A stretch of DNA of 64,000 nucleotides, taken from contig JALFNK010000011.1 in assembly GCA_022782405.1 (NCBI GenBank), positions 1 to 64,000 of the forward strand. The letters are read 5' to 3'. Below the pieces are notes generated by a model. It made no database searches and was not told the origin of the DNA. It worked only from the letters and a program-made list of their open reading frames with translations. The position numbers were made by a program, and so were the translations under genes. Positions 34,909-44,653 of the stretch are shown here, piece by piece. Source of the stretch: Alistipes sp. GTDB taxonomy: Bacteria > Bacteroidota > Bacteroidia > Bacteroidales > Rikenellaceae. Positions within the stretch are counted from its first letter, which is position 1. Each line of letters opens with the position of its first letter.

Positions 34909-37311
34909 ATGAAAATCGCACTGCGAAACTTCCTCACCACGCTGCGGCGCTACAAGGCCTCGTCGCTGCTCAACATCGTGGGATTGACACTGGCCTTCAC
35001 GGCCTGCTACATCATCCTGGTGCAGGTGCGCTGGGAGATGACCTACAACCGCACGCTCAAGGACTCGGAGCGCATCTATCTGATCGAGACCACAGACTGG
35101 TATACCCCCGGCCTGTGGCAGGCATGGCTTTGCCGGCCCATGTCCGAACGGCTTATCGCATCGACTTCGGCCGTCGAGGCCGGAGGCTGCACCTGGAGCG
35201 GCTTCGGCCCCACGGTCGTGCTGCGCGAAAACGCCTCGAAAATGGGTTACGACCGCTTCAATACCTATTCGGGTTCCATCTCGCTCTCGCTGCTCGACGT
35301 CTTCGACTTCAAGTCCGTGGCGGGCGATGTCCACGACCTGAAACGGGCGCAGAGCATCATCATCTCACGCTCGACGGCCGAACAACTGGGCGTCGGTGTC
35401 GGCGACATGATCTGGTGCGACACCGAACAGCCTTCGGCTGAAAATGCCTACGAAGTGGTGGCTGTCTTCGAGGATTTCCCCCAAAACTCACTGCTGGCCG
35501 ACTGTAAAATGGCCATGGATCTGGGCGACCGGATGCTCGACGACCCCTCGGAGTGGAGCTACAATTACTTTATCCGGCTTCATCCGGGAGCCGATCCCCG
35601 GACCGTAATCGAAGAGTGGAAGAAGGTCTATGCGGAGATGTATCCCGGCGAGGCGAATGACGAAGGGCAACTCGAAACGGATCCCGTCCGGCTGTCGTGC
35701 GTCCGCGACCTCTATTTCGAATCCGACGGCCGCGTTCCGTGTGTACAGGGTTCGCTCGTTACGACCTACACGCTGCTGGGCATCGCCCTGCTGGTCATAG
35801 CGCTGGCCTTCATCAATTTCGTCAACTTCTTCTTCGCGCTGGTGCCCGTCCGCATACGCACGGTCAACACCTTCAAGGTCTTCGGAGCACCGAACGCCTC
35901 GCTGCGATTCAGCTTCGTCTTCGAGGCCGTGGGGCTGGTCGTCATCGCCCTGCTGCTGGCGTGGTACCTGGCCTTCGCCATCCAAAGCACCGAGTTGGCC
36001 AGCTACATCTCCGCGCCGCTGAACCTGACGCAGAACCTTCCGGTCGTCGGTGTCCTGCTTGTCATAGCAGTAGTCATGGCACTCGTGGCGAGCCTCTATC
36101 CGGCGTGGTACATCACCTCGTTCCCTCCGGCCATGGTAGTCAAGGGCTCCTTCTCGGGAACGACGGGCGGGCGTCGGCTGCGCACGCTGTTGCTGGGCTT
36201 CCAGTTCACCATCTCATTGGGACTGATCATCGCCACCGGGTTCATCCTCCTGCAACACAACTTCCTGCTGCGGCAGGATATGGGCTTCGACCGCCGCAAC
36301 CTGATGACCGTGCAGCTCTCCGGAAAGGCCGCGTTGGGCTACGATGCCCTGCGCGACCGCCTGCTGGCTGACCCGCGTGTGGTCGACGTTACGGGAGCCG
36401 AAGGGCGTCTGGTCGGCGTCAACCGCATGTCCTGGGGACGCAATTACGAGGAGCGCAGAATCAGCGTTCAGGCCTATATCGTCCGTTGGAACTTCCTCCG
36501 CATGATGGGTATTCCCGTTACCGACGGCCGCGACTTCCTCGAAACGGACGAGCACAAGGAGACCGGCATGCTGATCTGCAACGAGGCCGCCCGCCGCGAA
36601 TACGAATTCGAGCTGGGCGACGAAATCGGCGGATTCTGCGGCACCGATCCGCTCGTGGGCGTATGCACCGACTTCAACTTCCGGCCGATGCAATACGACA
36701 TCATACCCTTCGTCTTCTACGTCATTCCCGAGGAGATGTCGCAAAAGAACGGCGGACGCGCATCGCAGGTACTCTATCTGCGCTACCGTCCCGAAGCCGA
36801 CGTGAAGGGTGTGGCCGACTACCTGCGGCAGTGCATTGCCGAGACGGATCCGCACCTGACGCCGGGCGAGATCCAGATCCGCACCTTTGAAGAGGAGCTG
36901 GACGATCAGTATGTCAAGGAGCAACGGCTGGCGACCGTCGTGGGACTCTTCACGCTGCTGTCGGTGGTCATCGCTCTGATGGGAGTCTTCGGCATCGTCC
37001 TCTTCGAGACACAGCACCGCCGCCGCGAGGTGGCCGTGCGCAAGGTCATGGGCGCCACAACCGCGGAGATCCTCCGGCTCTTCAACCGCCACTACATCCG
37101 GCTGGTCATCGTCAGCTTCGCAATCGCCGCACCGTTGAGCCTCTGGATCGTCAAGCGCTGGCTGGCGTCGTTCGCCTACCGCGTGCCGATCCACTGGTGG
37201 GTCTTCGCCGCGGCCCTCGTCGCCGTACTGCTCGTTACGATCGGAACCGTAACCTTCTGCTCGTGGCGCACGGCCAACGAGAACCCCGCAGATTCTGTGA
37301 AATCCGAATAA
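34909..37311 (+). CDS. MacB/FtsX-type ABC transporter permease 3
   Basis: 800 aa. It is a close paralogue of permease 2: the N-terminus (LRNFLTTLRRYKASSLLNIV) and the C-terminal segments (GVFGIVLFETQHRRREVAVR, FCSWRTANENPADSVKSE) are nearly the same in both. The layout is one N-terminal helix, a MacB-PCD periplasmic domain, three FtsX helices (~280-420), a second periplasmic domain and three final helices. It starts 17 bases after permease 2 and precedes the ATPase gene, suggesting tandem duplication followed by divergence in the periplasmic parts. Confidence 0.9.
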   Translation: MKIALRNFLTTLRRYKASSLLNIVGLTLAFTACYIILVQVRWEMTYNRTLKDSERIYLIETTDWYTPGLWQAWLCRPMSERLIASTSAVEAGGCTWSGFGPTVVLRENASKMGYDRFNTYSGSISLSLLDVFDFKSVAGDVHDLKRAQSIIISRSTAEQLGVGVGDMIWCDTEQPSAENAYEVVAVFEDFPQNSLLADCKMAMDLGDRMLDDPSEWSYNYFIRLHPGADPRTVIEEWKKVYAEMYPGEANDEGQLETDPVRLSCVRDLYFESDGRVPCVQGSLVTTYTLLGIALLVIALAFINFVNFFFALVPVRIRTVNTFKVFGAPNASLRFSFVFEAVGLVVIALLLAWYLAFAIQSTELASYISAPLNLTQNLPVVGVLLVIAVVMALVASLYPAWYITSFPPAMVVKGSFSGTTGGRRLRTLLLGFQFTISLGLIIATGFILLQHNFLLRQDMGFDRRNLMTVQLSGKAALGYDALRDRLLADPRVVDVTGAEGRLVGVNRMSWGRNYEERRISVQAYIVRWNFLRMMGIPVTDGRDFLETDEHKETGMLICNEAARREYEFELGDEIGGFCGTDPLVGVCTDFNFRPMQYDIIPFVFYVIPEEMSQKNGGRASQVLYLRYRPEADVKGVADYLRQCIAETDPHLTPGEIQIRTFEEELDDQYVKEQRLATVVGLFTLLSVVIALMGVFGIVLFETQHRRREVAVRKVMGATTAEILRLFNRHYIRLVIVSFAIAAPLSLWIVKRWLASFAYRVPIHWWVFAAALVAVLLVTIGTVTFCSWRTANENPADSVKSE

Positions 37312-37354
37312 TCAAAGCACAAAACGAAATATCAAACTTTAAAAACCATCTGTT

Positions 37355-38041
<687 letters not shown>

Positions 38042-38067
38042 TTCCGGCCGCCGGGTCCGAAAAGCGC

Positions 38068-38110
38068 ATGAACGACGGGAGCGACTTTACTGGTCGCTCC
38101 CGTCGTTCAT
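38068..38110 (+). other. Long perfect hairpin after the efflux operon
   Basis: ATGAACGACGGGAGCGAC (38068-38085) is exactly complementary to 38093-38110, an 18-bp stem with a 7-base loop. It starts 27 bases after the ATPase stop. There is no T-run, but position and strength suggest the end of the operon or a 3'-end stabiliser. Confidence 0.7.
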
Positions 38111-38204
38111 GGACCGCACCCGAAAATCAACCCGCATTCTCTGCCGCTCCGTTCCGCACGGTAATAATCTTGCGGGAAAAAGTACCTCCGATCGTTTTTT
38201 TCAT

Positions 38205-38212
38205 TACATTTG
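38205..38212 (+). promoter_or_regulatory. Putative -7 box of the thiamin operon
   Basis: TACATTTG, an exact TAnnTTTG match, ends about 10 bases before the 5' stem of the TPP riboswitch, the expected position for its promoter. A -33 TTG at normal spacing was not found. Confidence 0.5.
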
Positions 38213-38221
38213 TCCTCGGAA

Positions 38222-38311
38222 TACAAGAGGGGTGCCTTGCCCGACGCGGTGCAAAGGCTGAGATCATACCCTATGAACTTGATGCGGTCCGTACCGCCGA
38301 AAGGACTTGTT
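38222..38311 (+). promoter_or_regulatory. TPP riboswitch (THI element)
   Basis: The conserved core is clear: GGGGTGCC, then GGCTGAGATCATACCC, TATGAACTTGATGC and GTACCGCCG. The closing stem P1 pairs ACAAG (38223-38227) with CTTGT (38306-38310). It binds thiamin pyrophosphate and lowers expression of the downstream genes. In Bacteroidetes it may act on thiS translation or on transcription; I see no clear terminator hairpin between it and thiS at 38369. Confidence 0.93.
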
Positions 38312-38368
38312 CATAGACCGTAATGCCGACCGCAGGGCGGATCGCACCTCTCGCAATTACGGATTGCC

Positions 38369-38569
38369 ATGAAACTGTCAGTCAATCGTCAGGCCGTCGA
38401 GGCCGATGCCGGGGAGACGCTCGCCGGGCTGTTGCAGCGGATGTCGGTACCCGCCGAAGGGGTCGCCGTCGCCGTGAACAACCGCGTCGTACCCCGCAGC
38501 GAGTGGGCCGCCACCCCACTCCGGGAAGAGGACCGGATCACGATCATACGCGCCGTCTGCGGCGGATGA
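38369..38569 (+). CDS. thiS: Sulfur carrier protein ThiS
   Basis: 66 aa, a ubiquitin-like beta-grasp protein ending in the required Gly-Gly (RAVCGG). ThiF adenylates the C-terminus, which then carries sulfur as a thiocarboxylate to ThiG for thiazole formation. It is the first gene of the thiamin operon, after the TPP riboswitch. Its stop codon overlaps the next start (ATGA). Confidence 0.95.
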   Translation: MKLSVNRQAVEADAGETLAGLLQRMSVPAEGVAVAVNNRVVPRSEWAATPLREEDRITIIRAVCGG

Positions 38570-39165
38570 CCATGCACCTGGTCGTCATCACACAGCCCGA
38601 CTTCGAAGCCGGCGAGGCGGAGACGATCCGCAAGCTGCTCGACGGAGGAATCGACCGCGTGCATCTGCGCAAGCCCCATGCCCCGGAAGCGGCGATGCGG
38701 CAGCTGCTCGATGCACTCGGAAGCGACCTTCTGCCGCGCATCACGTTGCAGGACTGTCTCGGGCTCGCCGTGGAGTACGGCGTAGGCGGTGTACACCTCA
38801 ATGCGCGCCATCCGGAGCCTCCGCAGGAATTCCGGGGTCTCGTGAGCCGTTCGTGCCACAGTTTTCCGGAGCTGGAGGAGCACGCGGCGTGCGACTATCT
38901 TTTTTTGAGTCCGATCTTCGACAGCATCTCCAAGGCCGGCTACACGGCCCGCTTCACAGCCGAGGCGTTGCATGAAGCCGCCACGCACGGCATCGTGAAC
39001 GACCGCGTGCTGGCACTCGGCGGCGTAAGGCCCGAATACCTGCCCCGCATCCGGACGTACGGATTCGGCGGGGCGGCCCTGATGGGATGCATCTGGCAGG
39101 CCGCAGCCGCCGGAACGCTTCCCGACACGCTCGAGGCAATCCGCAAATACCGCAACGAAGAGTAA
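38566..39165 (+). CDS. ThiE/TenI-like protein
   Basis: About 199 aa, a TIM-barrel of the thiamin-phosphate-synthase superfamily. Motifs: ITQPDF, RVHLRKPHAP, GGVHLNARH, SCHSFPELEE, DYLFLSPIFDSISK and LALGGVRPE. It is followed by a second, more typical ThiE, so this copy may be a TenI-like thiazole tautomerase or a diverged synthase. The conserved His in SCHSFPE recalls the catalytic His of TenI. Start is ATG at 38566 overlapping the thiS stop, or ATG at 38572. Much of the longer open frame upstream covers thiS and the riboswitch and is not coding. Confidence 0.85.
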   Translation: MTMHLVVITQPDFEAGEAETIRKLLDGGIDRVHLRKPHAPEAAMRQLLDALGSDLLPRITLQDCLGLAVEYGVGGVHLNARHPEPPQEFRGLVSRSCHSFPELEEHAACDYLFLSPIFDSISKAGYTARFTAEALHEAATHGIVNDRVLALGGVRPEYLPRIRTYGFGGAALMGCIWQAAAAGTLPDTLEAIRKYRNEE

Positions 39166-39169
39166 ACAT

Positions 39170-39796
39170 ATGCTTCAGTTCATCACACACCGCAACGACC
39201 TGTTCGACGAAATATCGGGTACACGCGCCGTACTCGAGGGAGGCTGCCGCTGGGTGCAGCTCCGCATGAAGGAGGCTTCGGAGGAGGAGTTCCTCCGCAC
39301 AGGCGCCGAGGTGGGACGGCTGTGCCGTGCCTGCGGCGCCACCTTCCTGCTCGATGACCGCGTGGAACTGGTCCACCGGCTCGGTGCCGACGGCGTGCAT
39401 CTCGGCAAGAACGACATGCCGCCGCGCGAAGCCCGTGCGCTGCTGGGCCCCGGGAAGATCATCGGCGCCACGGCCAATACGTTCGAGGATATCGAGCGCG
39501 CCGCAGTACAGGGTGCCGACTACATCGGGCTGGGGCCTTTCCGCTTCACGCGCACGAAACGGAAATTGAGCCCCATACTCGGAACAGAAGGCTACCGGGA
39601 TATCCTCGCTCGATGCGCCGAGCGGGGCATCCGGCTGCCCGTGGTGGCCATCGGAGGCATTACGGCCGCAGATGTCGATGCGCTGATGACTACCGGCATT
39701 GCGGGCATCGCCCTCTCGGGGGCACTGCTCAACGCAGAGAGTCCTGCCGAAGAGACGAAAAAAATTACGAATATTCTCAAAAAATACAAACCATGA
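39170..39796 (+). CDS. thiE: Thiamin-phosphate synthase
   Basis: 208 aa. It joins HMP-pyrophosphate to thiazole phosphate. Motifs: [33 protein letters not shown] (cut here at 20), the pyrophosphate/Mg site around [24 protein letters not shown] and [11 protein letters not shown]. It follows the TenI-like gene by 4 bases and overlaps thiG by ATGA, so the products are probably made in step. Confidence 0.92.
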   Translation: MLQFITHRNDLFDEISGTRAVLEGGCRWVQLRMKEASEEEFLRTGAEVGRLCRACGATFLLDDRVELVHRLGADGVHLGKNDMPPREARALLGPGKIIGATANTFEDIERAAVQGADYIGLGPFRFTRTKRKLSPILGTEGYRDILARCAERGIRLPVVAIGGITAADVDALMTTGIAGIALSGALLNAESPAEETKKITNILKKYKP

Positions 39797-40560
39797 ACGA
39801 TTTGATCATCGGCGGACGGACCTTCCGTTCGCGCCTTTTCGTCGGAACGGGCAAGTTCAGCTCGAACGACGTCATGGCCCGTGCCATTGCAGCCTCGGAA
39901 ACCGAGATGGTTACCCTGGCGATGAAACGTATCGACATGAACAATCCCGAGGACGACATGCTCGCGCATGTCCGCCGTCCGGAGATCCAGCTGCTGCCCA
40001 ACACCTCGGGCGTCCGCGACGCCGAGGAGGCCATTCTTGCGGCACAGCTCGCCCGCGAAGCCTTCGGTACGAACTTCATCAAGCTGGAGATCCACCCAGA
40101 CCCCAAATACCTGCTGCCCGATCCGGTCGAGACGCTGCGCGCCACGGAGAAACTGGCCGGGATGGGCTTCGTCGTGCTGCCCTACATCCAGGCCGATCCC
40201 GTACTGTGCAAACGTCTCGAGGAGGCCGGCGCCGCCACGGTCATGCCCCTTGCGGCGCCGATCGGCACGAACAAGGGCCTCGTAACGCGTGAGATGCTCG
40301 AGATCATCATCGAGCAGAGCAACGTCCCCGTCGTCGTCGATGCCGGGCTGGGCGCCCCGTCGCATGCCGCAGCCGCCATGGAGCTGGGCGCCGATGCCGT
40401 GCTGGTCAATACGGCCATCGCCGTGGCTGGCGACCCCGAACGCATGGCCCGGGCCTTCGCCCGCGCCGTCGAGGCGGGACGCGAAGCCTATGAATCGGGG
40501 CTCGGAGCCCAGGCGCGCTGCGCCGAGGCGAGCAGCCCGCTGACCTCGTTCCTCGACTAA
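39793..40560 (+). CDS. thiG: Thiazole synthase
   Basis: 255 aa. It forms the thiazole ring from deoxyxylulose phosphate, dehydroglycine and ThiS thiocarboxylate. The Schiff-base lysine is K97 in [15 protein letters not shown]. Other motifs: [23 protein letters not shown] and [19 protein letters not shown] at 39793 overlaps the thiE stop; the frame extends further upstream but only within thiE. ThiH, which provides dehydroglycine, is encoded next. Confidence 0.96.
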   Translation: MNDLIIGGRTFRSRLFVGTGKFSSNDVMARAIAASETEMVTLAMKRIDMNNPEDDMLAHVRRPEIQLLPNTSGVRDAEEAILAAQLAREAFGTNFIKLEIHPDPKYLLPDPVETLRATEKLAGMGFVVLPYIQADPVLCKRLEEAGAATVMPLAAPIGTNKGLVTREMLEIIIEQSNVPVVVDAGLGAPSHAAAAMELGADAVLVNTAIAVAGDPERMARAFARAVEAGREAYESGLGAQARCAEASSPLTSFLD

Positions 40561-40572
40561 AAACGACAAGCT

Positions 40573-41685
40573 ATGTTTTCCGAGGAACTGGCCAGATACG
40601 ACTGGGAGGAGACCACGCAAAGGATCCTCTCGAAGACGGGCGCCGACGTCGAGCGGGCGCTCGGCAGGGAGCACCTCACGCTCGACGACTTCATGGCGCT
40701 CGTCTCCCCCGCCGCCGCCCCCTATCTGGAGCCGATGGCGCAGTTGAGCCGCCGCTACACGCAGGAACGTTTCGGCAAGACCGTCTCGATGTACATTCCG
40801 ATGTACATTACCAACTCGTGCACCAATTCGTGCGTCTACTGCGGATTCAACCGCCACAATGCTATTCCGCGCGTCATCCTTACGCCCGAACAGATCGAGC
40901 AGGAGTGCCGTGCGATCCGCGAGCTGGGGCCCTTCGAGAACCTGCTGCTCGTAACGGGCGAGAATCCGCGGGATGCCGGCGTCGATTACATCGAGCAGGC
41001 GCTGCACATCTGCCGCCCCTTCTTCAACAACCTCACCATCGAGGTGATGCCCCTCGCAGCCGAGGATTACGAACGCCTCACCCACGCGGGACTAAACGGC
41101 GTGGTCTGCTTTCAGGAGACCTACAACCGCAAGAACTACAACATCTACCACCCGGCGGGCATGAAGTCGAAATTCGAGTGGCGCGTAAACGGCTTCGACC
41201 GCATGGGACAGGCCGGGGTACACAAGATCGGCATGGGCGTGCTGATCGGCCTCGAGGAGTGGCGCACCGACGTTACGATGATGGCCCTCCACCTGCAATA
41301 CCTGCGCAAGCGCTACTGGAAAACGCGTTACAGTGTCAATTTCCCGCGCATGCGCCCTTCGGAGGGGCATTTTCAGCCCAATGTCGTGATGAGCGACCGC
41401 GAACTGGCCCAGCTGACCTTCGCCTTCCGCATCTTCGACCACGACGTCGATATCTCCTTCTCGACGCGCGAGAGCGCCCGCTTCCGCAACCATATCGCCA
41501 CGCTGGGCGCCACGTCGGTGAGCGCCGGTTCGAAGACCGATCCGGGCGGCTACCGCACCTACCCGCAGTCGCTCGAGCAGTTTGCCGTGAGCGACGAGCG
41601 CACTCCCGCCGAAGTCGAGGCCGACATCCGCCGCGAAGGCTACGAAGTGGTCTGGAAGGATTGGGACAAAATCTTCGACCGATGA
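40573..41685 (+). CDS. thiH: 2-iminoacetate synthase (radical SAM)
   Basis: 370 aa. It cleaves tyrosine to dehydroglycine (2-iminoacetate) and p-cresol. The radical SAM [4Fe-4S] motif is C83-x3-C87-x2-C90 in NSCTNSCVYC. Other motifs are LLVTGENP, VCFQETYNRK and SAGSKTDPGGY. The presence of ThiH rather than the oxygen-using glycine oxidase ThiO fits an anaerobe. It overlaps thiF by ATGA. Confidence 0.96.
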   Translation: MFSEELARYDWEETTQRILSKTGADVERALGREHLTLDDFMALVSPAAAPYLEPMAQLSRRYTQERFGKTVSMYIPMYITNSCTNSCVYCGFNRHNAIPRVILTPEQIEQECRAIRELGPFENLLLVTGENPRDAGVDYIEQALHICRPFFNNLTIEVMPLAAEDYERLTHAGLNGVVCFQETYNRKNYNIYHPAGMKSKFEWRVNGFDRMGQAGVHKIGMGVLIGLEEWRTDVTMMALHLQYLRKRYWKTRYSVNFPRMRPSEGHFQPNVVMSDRELAQLTFAFRIFDHDVDISFSTRESARFRNHIATLGATSVSAGSKTDPGGYRTYPQSLEQFAVSDERTPAEVEADIRREGYEVVWKDWDKIFDR

Positions 41686-42383
41686 ATCCCGAAACACGCT
41701 ACGCCCGGCAGATACTCCTTCCGGAGATCGGCCTCGAGGGACAGCAGCAGCTGCTGCGCAGCGCAGTGCTTCTCGTCGGGCTCGGAGGGCTCGGATCGGC
41801 CGTGGCTCCCGCTCTGGTCGGCGCGGGGGTCGGGCGCATCGGGCTGGCCGATCCCGACACGGTCAGCGAGAGCAACCTCCAGCGGCAGACGCTCTACACC
41901 GAGCGGCAGATCGGACAGCCGAAGTGCGAAGCGGCCCGACAGCGGCTCGCAGCCCTCTCGTCGCATACGCTTTTCGACCTTCACGCCAAGGGAATCACCC
42001 CGGAAAATGCCCGGCGAATCATTGCCGATTATGACCTGGTGATCGACTGCTGCGACAACTTTCCGACACGCTACCTGCTCGACGACGCCTGCGCAGCGTG
42101 CGGCAAGCCGTGGGTACACGGAGCCATCGGCGCCTTCGGCGGGATGGTTACCGTCTTCAACCACCGCCGTGCAAAACGCTATGCGGAGCTCTATCCCGAC
42201 CGCGAGGCGCTCTGCGCCCGGGAGCATGCGGTGCAGGGTGTCGTCGGGACGGTTCCGGCGGTCGTCGGAGCCCTCGAAGCCTCGGAGGCGCTCAAGCTCC
42301 TCGCCGGATTCGGCGATGTGCTCGACGGACGGCTCTTCACGATCGACCTGAAGACAATGCATACGGAACTCATGGATTTCTGA
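41682..42383 (+). CDS. thiF: ThiF-like adenylyltransferase for ThiS
   Basis: 233 aa, an E1-like enzyme that adenylates the ThiS C-terminus. The nucleotide loop GLGGLGSAVAPALVGAGVG, then DPDTVSESNLQRQ and CDNFPTRYLLDD, are typical of the ThiF/MoeB/HesA group. The paired CxxC zinc motifs known from E. coli ThiF and MoeB are not visible: only single Cys residues occur in the second half (CDNF, CAACGKP, LCAREH). It starts with ATG at 41682 overlapping the thiH stop. Its place between thiH and the later thi genes supports the ThiS role. Confidence 0.88.
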   Translation: MNPETRYARQILLPEIGLEGQQQLLRSAVLLVGLGGLGSAVAPALVGAGVGRIGLADPDTVSESNLQRQTLYTERQIGQPKCEAARQRLAALSSHTLFDLHAKGITPENARRIIADYDLVIDCCDNFPTRYLLDDACAACGKPWVHGAIGAFGGMVTVFNHRRAKRYAELYPDREALCAREHAVQGVVGTVPAVVGALEASEALKLLAGFGDVLDGRLFTIDLKTMHTELMDF

Positions 42384-42412
42384 ACAATACGCAAACACAA
42401 CATCATTACCAT

Positions 42413-43123
42413 ATGGGAAAAGGATTCGACGAATACGCATCGGCCTACGATGTCTGGTTCCTGGAGAACCGCAACGTCCTCTATTCGGAGGTCAATCTGG
42501 TCGCTTCGACCCTGAAGGATGCCGGACGGATACTCTCCGTAGGTTGCGGCAGCGGCCTCTTCGAGACGATTCTCCGCAAGGAGTTCGGCATCGAAATCAC
42601 CGACGGCATCGAGCCCTCGACGGGCATGGCCGAAATCGCCCGCAAGCGGGGCATGCACGTTACGATCGCCACGGCCGAAGAGGCCGACTTCGGGCATGAA
42701 CGCTACGACACGCTGCTCTTCAACGGCACGCCGAGCTATATCGGCGATCTGGCGGGTGTGGTCCGCAAGGCCTACGACGCGCTGCCGGCCGGCGGGCGCA
42801 TCATCCTGATCGACGTGCCGAAGGAGAGTTCCTACGGCATTCTCTACAACCTGGCCAAGGCCCTCGGGACATGGGACCACCCGCTGCTCGAAGGGTGTTA
42901 CCCGCCGAACCCCTACCCGATCGAGTTCGTCGAGGTTGCCGCCTGGCGCACGACGGCCGAAAAGGTCGCGCTGCTCGAAGCGGCAGGCTTCCGCGACCTG
43001 AAATTCGCCCAGACGCTCACGGGCCACCCGCTCTACTCCGACCGTGTGGAGGAGCAGCCCTGTGAAGGGTACGACAAGGGCGACTACGTTGCCGTAACGG
43101 CCTATAAACCCCTGCAGCAATGA
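42413..43123 (+). CDS. SAM-dependent methyltransferase within the thiamin operon
   Basis: 236 aa, class I methyltransferase fold. SAM-binding motif I is ILSVGCGSGLFE (~40-51), with acidic loop GIEPSTG after strand 2 and LLFNGTPSYIGD as motif IV-like. The C-terminal part (LTGHPLYSDR, GDYVAVTAYKP) is not one I know. Its start lies 29 bases after thiF, and its stop overlaps tenA by ATGA, so it is translated with the thiamin genes. No methyl transfer is needed in the known pathway, so a role in salvage, in a modified thiamin, or a passenger gene are all open. Confidence 0.8.
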   Translation: MGKGFDEYASAYDVWFLENRNVLYSEVNLVASTLKDAGRILSVGCGSGLFETILRKEFGIEITDGIEPSTGMAEIARKRGMHVTIATAEEADFGHERYDTLLFNGTPSYIGDLAGVVRKAYDALPAGGRIILIDVPKESSYGILYNLAKALGTWDHPLLEGCYPPNPYPIEFVEVAAWRTTAEKVALLEAAGFRDLKFAQTLTGHPLYSDRVEEQPCEGYDKGDYVAVTAYKPLQQ

Positions 43124-43770
43124 CACGCTGGAGCGATCAGGCATGGGAAGCCGCCGAACCGGTTTACCGCCGCATCATCGAACATCCGTTCGTCAGGGAG
43201 CTTGCCGCAGGCAGCCTCTCCGAAGAGCGGTTCCGCCACTACCTGCGGCAGGACGCCCTCTATCTGGACGGATATGCACGCCGGCTGGCACATATCGCCG
43301 CGCGCCTCACGCGCAAGGAGCATACCGAGGCCTTCCTGCACTTCGCGTTGGAGGGCATCGAGGTCGAACGGGCTCTGCACGCCTCCTTTCTCGGCGGCGA
43401 GCACCCCTCCCCCGACGAAATCAGCCCGACGTGCCTGCTCTACACCTCCGTGCTCGAAAGCCAGGCTACGGCACCCGTTGAGGTCGAGGCAGCTGCCGTA
43501 CTTCCCTGTTTCGTGGTCTACCAGCGGGTCGGCGAGGAGATCCTTGCCCGCCGGCAGGACGACGCGAACCCCTACCGCCGCTGGATCGAAACCTACGGCG
43601 ATGCCTCCTTCGCCGAGGCTGCGGCCCGGGCCGTCCGGATCTGCGACGAGCTGGCCGAAGCCGCTTCGGAAGAGATCCGTCGCCGGATGACCGATCTTTT
43701 CGTGCGCTGCACCCGAATGGAGTGGATGTTCTGGGAGAGCGCCTGGAATCTGGAAAAATGGAAAATATGA
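43120..43770 (+). CDS. tenA: TenA-family aminopyrimidine hydrolase
   Basis: 216 aa, helical TenA/thiaminase II fold. It hydrolyses aminomethylpyrimidine from degraded thiamin to HMP. The active-site Cys is C130 in AAAVLPCFVVYQRVGEEI, and other conserved parts are FRHYLRQDALYLDGYARRLA and an ESxxT segment around LESQAT. It supports salvage of the pyrimidine, which is notable because thiC is not in this operon. It overlaps thiD by ATGA. Confidence 0.92.
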   Translation: MTRWSDQAWEAAEPVYRRIIEHPFVRELAAGSLSEERFRHYLRQDALYLDGYARRLAHIAARLTRKEHTEAFLHFALEGIEVERALHASFLGGEHPSPDEISPTCLLYTSVLESQATAPVEVEAAAVLPCFVVYQRVGEEILARRQDDANPYRRWIETYGDASFAEAAARAVRICDELAEAASEEIRRRMTDLFVRCTRMEWMFWESAWNLEKWKI

Positions 43771-44588
43771 ATCGCGAAATGAAAAGCTACAAACGGGCCC
43801 TTACCATCGCCGGAAGCGATCCGAGCGGCGGCGCGGGCATTCAGGCCGACCTGAAGACCTTTTCGGCCTGCGGATGTTTCGGAACGTCGGCCATCGTGGC
43901 CGTCGTGGACGAGAACACCGTAGGCGTTACGGGCGTACACCCCGTACCGGTGGAATTCGTCGTCGGACAGATCCGCTCGGTACTCGACGACATCGGCGCC
44001 GATGCCGTCAAGATCGGCATGCTCCACTCCTCGGAACTGATCCGAGCCGTACGACAAACACTCTCCGAATACGACATCCGCAACGTGGTGCTCGACCCGG
44101 TCATGGTCGCCACATCGGGCGATCCGCTCCTGCAGCAGGAGGCCGTCGCCACACTGCGCGACGAACTGATCCCTCATGTGCGGATCATTACACCGAACAT
44201 TCCCGAGGCGGAACTGCTTCTCGGCCGTCGCATCTGCCGGCAGGAGGAGCTTCCCGAGGCGGCCCGCGATCTTTCGTGCGGCGGCTGCGTCTCGGTCTTT
44301 CTCAAAGCGGGACACCTCCACGACCGGGAGCTCGTCGATATCTTCTACAACGCCGAGGAGGAGCGCATTCTGCCGCTCCGCTCCGAGCGACTCGATACGC
44401 CGAACACGCACGGCACGGGATGCACGCTCTCTTCGGCGCTCGCTGCGTTCCTGGCCCGCGGCGAAGGGCTCGATGACGCGGCAACACATGCCAAGGAGTA
44501 CATCGCCGGGGCGATCGCCGCAGGCGCCGCCTACCGCATCGGCCACGGACACGGTCCCGTGCACCACTTCTACCGCTTCTGGGAGTAA
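43767..44588 (+). CDS. thiD: Hydroxymethylpyrimidine (phosphate) kinase
   Basis: 273 aa (or 269 from ATG at 43779), ribokinase-like fold. It phosphorylates HMP and HMP-P for ThiE. Motifs: LTIAGSDPSGGAGIQADLKT, VLDPVMVATSGDPLL, ITPNIPEAELL and NTHGTGCTLSSALAAFLARG, with the anion hole GTGC. It overlaps the tenA stop and is the last gene of the operon, followed by a terminator. Confidence 0.95.
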   Translation: MNREMKSYKRALTIAGSDPSGGAGIQADLKTFSACGCFGTSAIVAVVDENTVGVTGVHPVPVEFVVGQIRSVLDDIGADAVKIGMLHSSELIRAVRQTLSEYDIRNVVLDPVMVATSGDPLLQQEAVATLRDELIPHVRIITPNIPEAELLLGRRICRQEELPEAARDLSCGGCVSVFLKAGHLHDRELVDIFYNAEEERILPLRSERLDTPNTHGTGCTLSSALAAFLARGEGLDDAATHAKEYIAGAIAAGAAYRIGHGHGPVHHFYRFWE

Positions 44589-44595
44589 CGTACCA

Positions 44596-44633
44596 CCGAA
44601 AAGCCGGGAGCCTGACGGTCCCCGGCTTTTCGG
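44596..44633. terminator. Bidirectional terminator between thiD and corA
   Basis: CCGAAAAGCCGGG (44596-44608) pairs with CCCGGCTTTTCGG (44621-44633), a 13-bp stem. The A-run in one arm and T-run in the other would serve both the + strand thiD and the - strand corA, which converge here. Confidence 0.75.
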
Positions 44634-44653
44634 TTATCGCTCCGACACACGCC

